From the NCBI GenBank assembly GCA_016933695.1, contig JAFGAL010000001.1, forward strand, positions 1 to 64,000: 64,000 nucleotides of DNA, read 5' to 3'. Both the position numbers and the translations under genes were made by a program. This DNA comes from Candidatus Zixiibacteriota bacterium. Its GTDB lineage: Bacteria; Zixibacteria; MSB-5A5; GN15; PGXB01. A model generated the notes under the pieces. That model was not told where the DNA came from, searched no databases, and saw only the letters and a program-made list of their open reading frames with translations. Shown in pieces: positions 61,779 through 64,000 of this stretch (positions within the stretch are counted from its first letter, which is position 1; every line of letters starts with the position of its first letter).

Positions 61779-63242
61779 TCAGAAACCGAAAACGCCGGCC
61801 GTTTCTCTGGCGAATTCCAAAACCGGCCCGGGGAAGATACCGAAGATGATAACCCCGACAACTCCCAGAAGCAGAACCAGTTTGGCCGGAAACGACGGGT
61901 TGATCCTGATGGTCGACTCGCCGGGGGCAAAATACATGGTCTTGATAATGTTGGCATAATAATACAGCGACACGACCGCGGTCAGCAAACCCAGAATCAC
62001 CAGCCAGGTATATCCGGCCTGGATGCCGGCGGCAAACACCATATATTTCGCGGCAAAACCACCCATCGGCGGAATCCCCGCCAGCGACAGCATGAAGACC
62101 GCCATGCCGGCCGCAAACAGCGGCGATGACTGCGACAGTCCCGCATAGCTGATGATATTGTCCGAGCCGGTTTGATCACCGAAGACGGTGGCAACGGCGA
62201 AAGCGCCCATGTTGGCGAACAGATAAATGAACATATAGAAGCCCGCCGAGGTCACTCCCATCTCATCGGCGGCGACCACGCCGACCATGACATAACCGAT
62301 CTGGGCAATTGACGAAAAAGCCAGCATGCGTTTGATATTGGTTTGTCGGAGGGCGGCAATATTGCCGAGAATCATGGCCGCCGATGCCAGTACGGCAATA
62401 ATGATCCCCCAGTCCAGAGGTTGCATGACATCGGATGCAAACGACCAGAGGCCGTTGACGAAAATCCGAAGCAGTGCCACCAGTCCGGCGGCTTTTGAGC
62501 CAACCGACAAAAAGGCGGTAATCGGTGTCGGCGCCCCCTGGTACACATCGGGCGCCCACATATGAAACGGCACCAGCGCCAGTTTGAATCCGATTCCGGC
62601 GATAATCATCACCATCGCAAGAATGAATCCGGGGCCGATCTTTCCGAATTTCAAAAAGAGCAGTGCCAGATTGATTTTCATTGTGAGAATATCGGTGGTC
62701 GCGGTCAGACCGTACAACAGCGACAGACCGTACAGCAGGATGGCCGATGAGAAGGCACCGACCACGAAATATTTCAGGCCGGCCTCGACCGACAGCTTGT
62801 CATCCTTGTAAAACGCCGCCAGGACGAACAGCGGGATGGTGGTCAATTCCAGACCGATATACAGTGAGATCAACTCGGATGAGGACGATAAAAACATCAT
62901 CCCGACCGTGGAGAACAGAATCAGTCCGTAGTACTCGCCCCGGTGGTTTTTAATGCGCTCGTTGGTGATACCGAACGACGATCCGACCGCCATGAACGCC
63001 GAGCCGAGGAAAATAACCTTGAAAAAGACCGCCAGCGTGTCGGACTGGAACATGTTGTTGAACGAGATACCGCCCCGGAAGAAATACAGCAGAACGCCGG
63101 TGACGGCGATTCCGGCCATGGTCAGATAACCGATGGTCTGCGGGCTTTTGCGCTTTGACCCCAGATCGGAGAGAATAACGACAATCGCCCAGCAAAAGAG
63201 AAATATTTCCGGAATGATTATGCGAAGATTATAGTCCGGCAT
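61779..63242 (-). CDS. nuoN: NADH-quinone oxidoreductase subunit N
   Basis: 487 residues; about 13-14 membrane segments. Proton-pumping Mrp-type core: KYFVVGAFSSAILLYGLSLL, LVPFHMWAPDVYQGAPTPIT and LLRIF with the conserved lysines. Closest to the end of the nuo operon. The ATG at 63242 has AGGTG upstream; a GTG one codon earlier is possible. Its start lies 11 bases after the nuoM stop. Confidence 0.97.
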   Translation of the reverse strand: MPDYNLRIIIPEIFLFCWAIVVILSDLGSKRKSPQTIGYLTMAGIAVTGVLLYFFRGGISFNNMFQSDTLAVFFKVIFLGSAFMAVGSSFGITNERIKNHRGEYYGLILFSTVGMMFLSSSSELISLYIGLELTTIPLFVLAAFYKDDKLSVEAGLKYFVVGAFSSAILLYGLSLLYGLTATTDILTMKINLALLFLKFGKIGPGFILAMVMIIAGIGFKLALVPFHMWAPDVYQGAPTPITAFLSVGSKAAGLVALLRIFVNGLWSFASDVMQPLDWGIIIAVLASAAMILGNIAALRQTNIKRMLAFSSIAQIGYVMVGVVAADEMGVTSAGFYMFIYLFANMGAFAVATVFGDQTGSDNIISYAGLSQSSPLFAAGMAVFMLSLAGIPPMGGFAAKYMVFAAGIQAGYTWLVILGLLTAVVSLYYYANIIKTMYFAPGESTIRINPSFPAKLVLLLGVVGVIIFGIFPGPVLEFARETAGVFGF

Positions 63243-63253
63243 CACTCATACAC

Positions 63254-64000
63254 CTATCGTGCCATCAGGTTAACAAGGTTTTCCAGTGTCGCCCGCATCA
63301 TGTCGGACAACGGTCCGGGGTAAACCCCGATGATAATGGTCAAAATCGCCAGCGGCGAAACCATCAAAATTTCTCTGAGATTAATCTCCGTCAGGCCGCC
63401 CCACCTGGCCATATCGAATTCACCGAGGAACATGCGCTGGACCATTCGAAGCATATAGCCCGCGGTCAGAACCACACCGAGGACAGCGATCGCGGCGATA
63501 ATCTTGAAGCTGGAGAAGGCGCCGATGAAGACCATGAACTCGGAGACGAATCCCGACATGCCCGGCAGTCCGAGCGAGGCCATCGAAAACAGCACCATCA
63601 AACCGGTATACACCGGAATTTTGACACCCAGTCCGCCGAACGCGGCGATTTCACGGGTGTGGGCCCGGTCATACAACACGCCGACCAAAAGGAAGAGGGC
63701 GCCGGTGATCAACCCGTGACTGAGCATCTGGAACATGCACCCGGCCAATGCGGTCACCGATCCCCAGGCTCCCAGCGCGAGCATACAATAGCCCATGTGC
63801 GAGACCGATGAGTATGCGACCAGCTTTTTCAAGTCTTTCTGCGCCATCGATACCAGTGCGCCATAGATAATCGCGATCAGTCCGAGGATCGCGATCGGGG
63901 TGGCGAAGAAGCGCGTCGCCTCGGGAAACATCGGCCAGGATATCCGGAGCATACCGTATGTTCCCATCTTCAGCAGAACGCCCGCCAGAATAACCGAAAC
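63254..64000 (-). CDS. nuoM: NADH-quinone oxidoreductase subunit M, 3' part
   Basis: 249 codons are visible; the N-terminal half lies beyond the window. The frame enters as VSVILAGVLLKMGTYGMLRI, the NuoM segment before the conserved lysine. LKKLVAYSSVSHMGYCMLAL and GLPGMSGFVSEFMVFIG follow. Antiporter-like proton-translocating subunit of complex I. Order nuoM-nuoN is the usual one. Confidence 0.97.
   Translation of the reverse strand, partial: VSVILAGVLLKMGTYGMLRISWPMFPEATRFFATPIAILGLIAIIYGALVSMAQKDLKKLVAYSSVSHMGYCMLALGAWGSVTALAGCMFQMLSHGLITGALFLLVGVLYDRAHTREIAAFGGLGVKIPVYTGLMVLFSMASLGLPGMSGFVSEFMVFIGAFSSFKIIAAIAVLGVVLTAGYMLRMVQRMFLGEFDMARWGGLTEINLREILMVSPLAILTIIIGVYPGPLSDMMRATLENLVNLMAR

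Noticed and set aside
1..64000. tRNA, rRNA, CRISPR array, phage or insertion sequence
   Set aside because: No cloverleaf with TTCGA arm, rRNA motif, regularly spaced direct repeats, integrase or transposase was found by reading; a tool such as tRNAscan-SE would be decisive.

Overview
The window is a contiguous piece of a bacterial chromosome with about 61 protein genes and no rRNA, tRNA, CRISPR, prophage or insertion sequence that I could see. The organism is a diderm. It encodes Kdo synthesis (kdsA, kdsC, kdsD), an LpxL-type acyltransferase, LptC, two SurA-like lipoproteins and outer-membrane barrel candidates. Gene content (a secreted protein with a FlgD-like Ig module, a radical SAM/DUF2344 fusion, DUF4388, DUF502) and a base composition slightly above 50% GC by eye suggest an uncultured lineage, perhaps of the FCB group such as Zixibacteria. 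That placement is inference; no marker in the window fixes it.

Layout. 0.4-9.8 kb (minus): secreted barrel-like protein, a Cys-rich small protein, an asparagine-synthase-like protein, purA, engB, lon and an HDOD protein. 10.3-12.6 kb (plus): a secreted Sel1/TPR protein with a FlgD-like insert. 12.9-19.1 kb (minus): UvrD/PcrA helicase, STAS protein, S4 protein and two overlapping SurA-like lipoproteins. 19.4-21.8 kb (plus): CPA2 antiporter and a methyltransferase. 21.8-26.4 kb (minus): a secreted GND-repeat protein, an outer-membrane protein with a long leader, and a histone-H1-like repeat protein. 26.9-28.6 kb (plus): a protein of unknown family and an HD-GYP protein.

28.7-42.3 kb (minus) is housekeeping: recA, thpR, cinA, pgpA, pgsA; then ffh-rpsP-khpA-rimM-trmD-rplS; then radical SAM fusion-rsmB-PASTA-rpe. 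42.3-44.2 kb is a tightly coupled four-gene operon headed by a DUF4388 protein. 44.3-46.0 kb is an acr3-arsC arsenic pair. 46.0-50.2 kb is a lipopolysaccharide operon (DUF4430 lipoprotein, kdsA, kdsC, kdsD, lpxL, lptC) behind a good promoter. 50.5-60.0 kb (plus) holds a MacAB-like exporter with two permeases, a membrane protein, a PDZ protein, a Na/Pi transporter with its PhoU partner, and TerC. 60.1-64.0 kb (minus) holds an EIIA-CBS protein, DUF502, nuoN and the 3' part of nuoM.

Most of the window is ordinary chromosome. The less ordinary parts are the H1-like protein built on a 30-bp DNA repeat, the 12-repeat secreted protein, the long untranslated leader near 25.5 kb, four consecutive hairpins at 12.68-12.79 kb, promoters placed so close to start codons that leaderless mRNAs are predicted, and the coupled DUF4388 operon. 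I found no clear defence system or other obviously new multi-gene machine.
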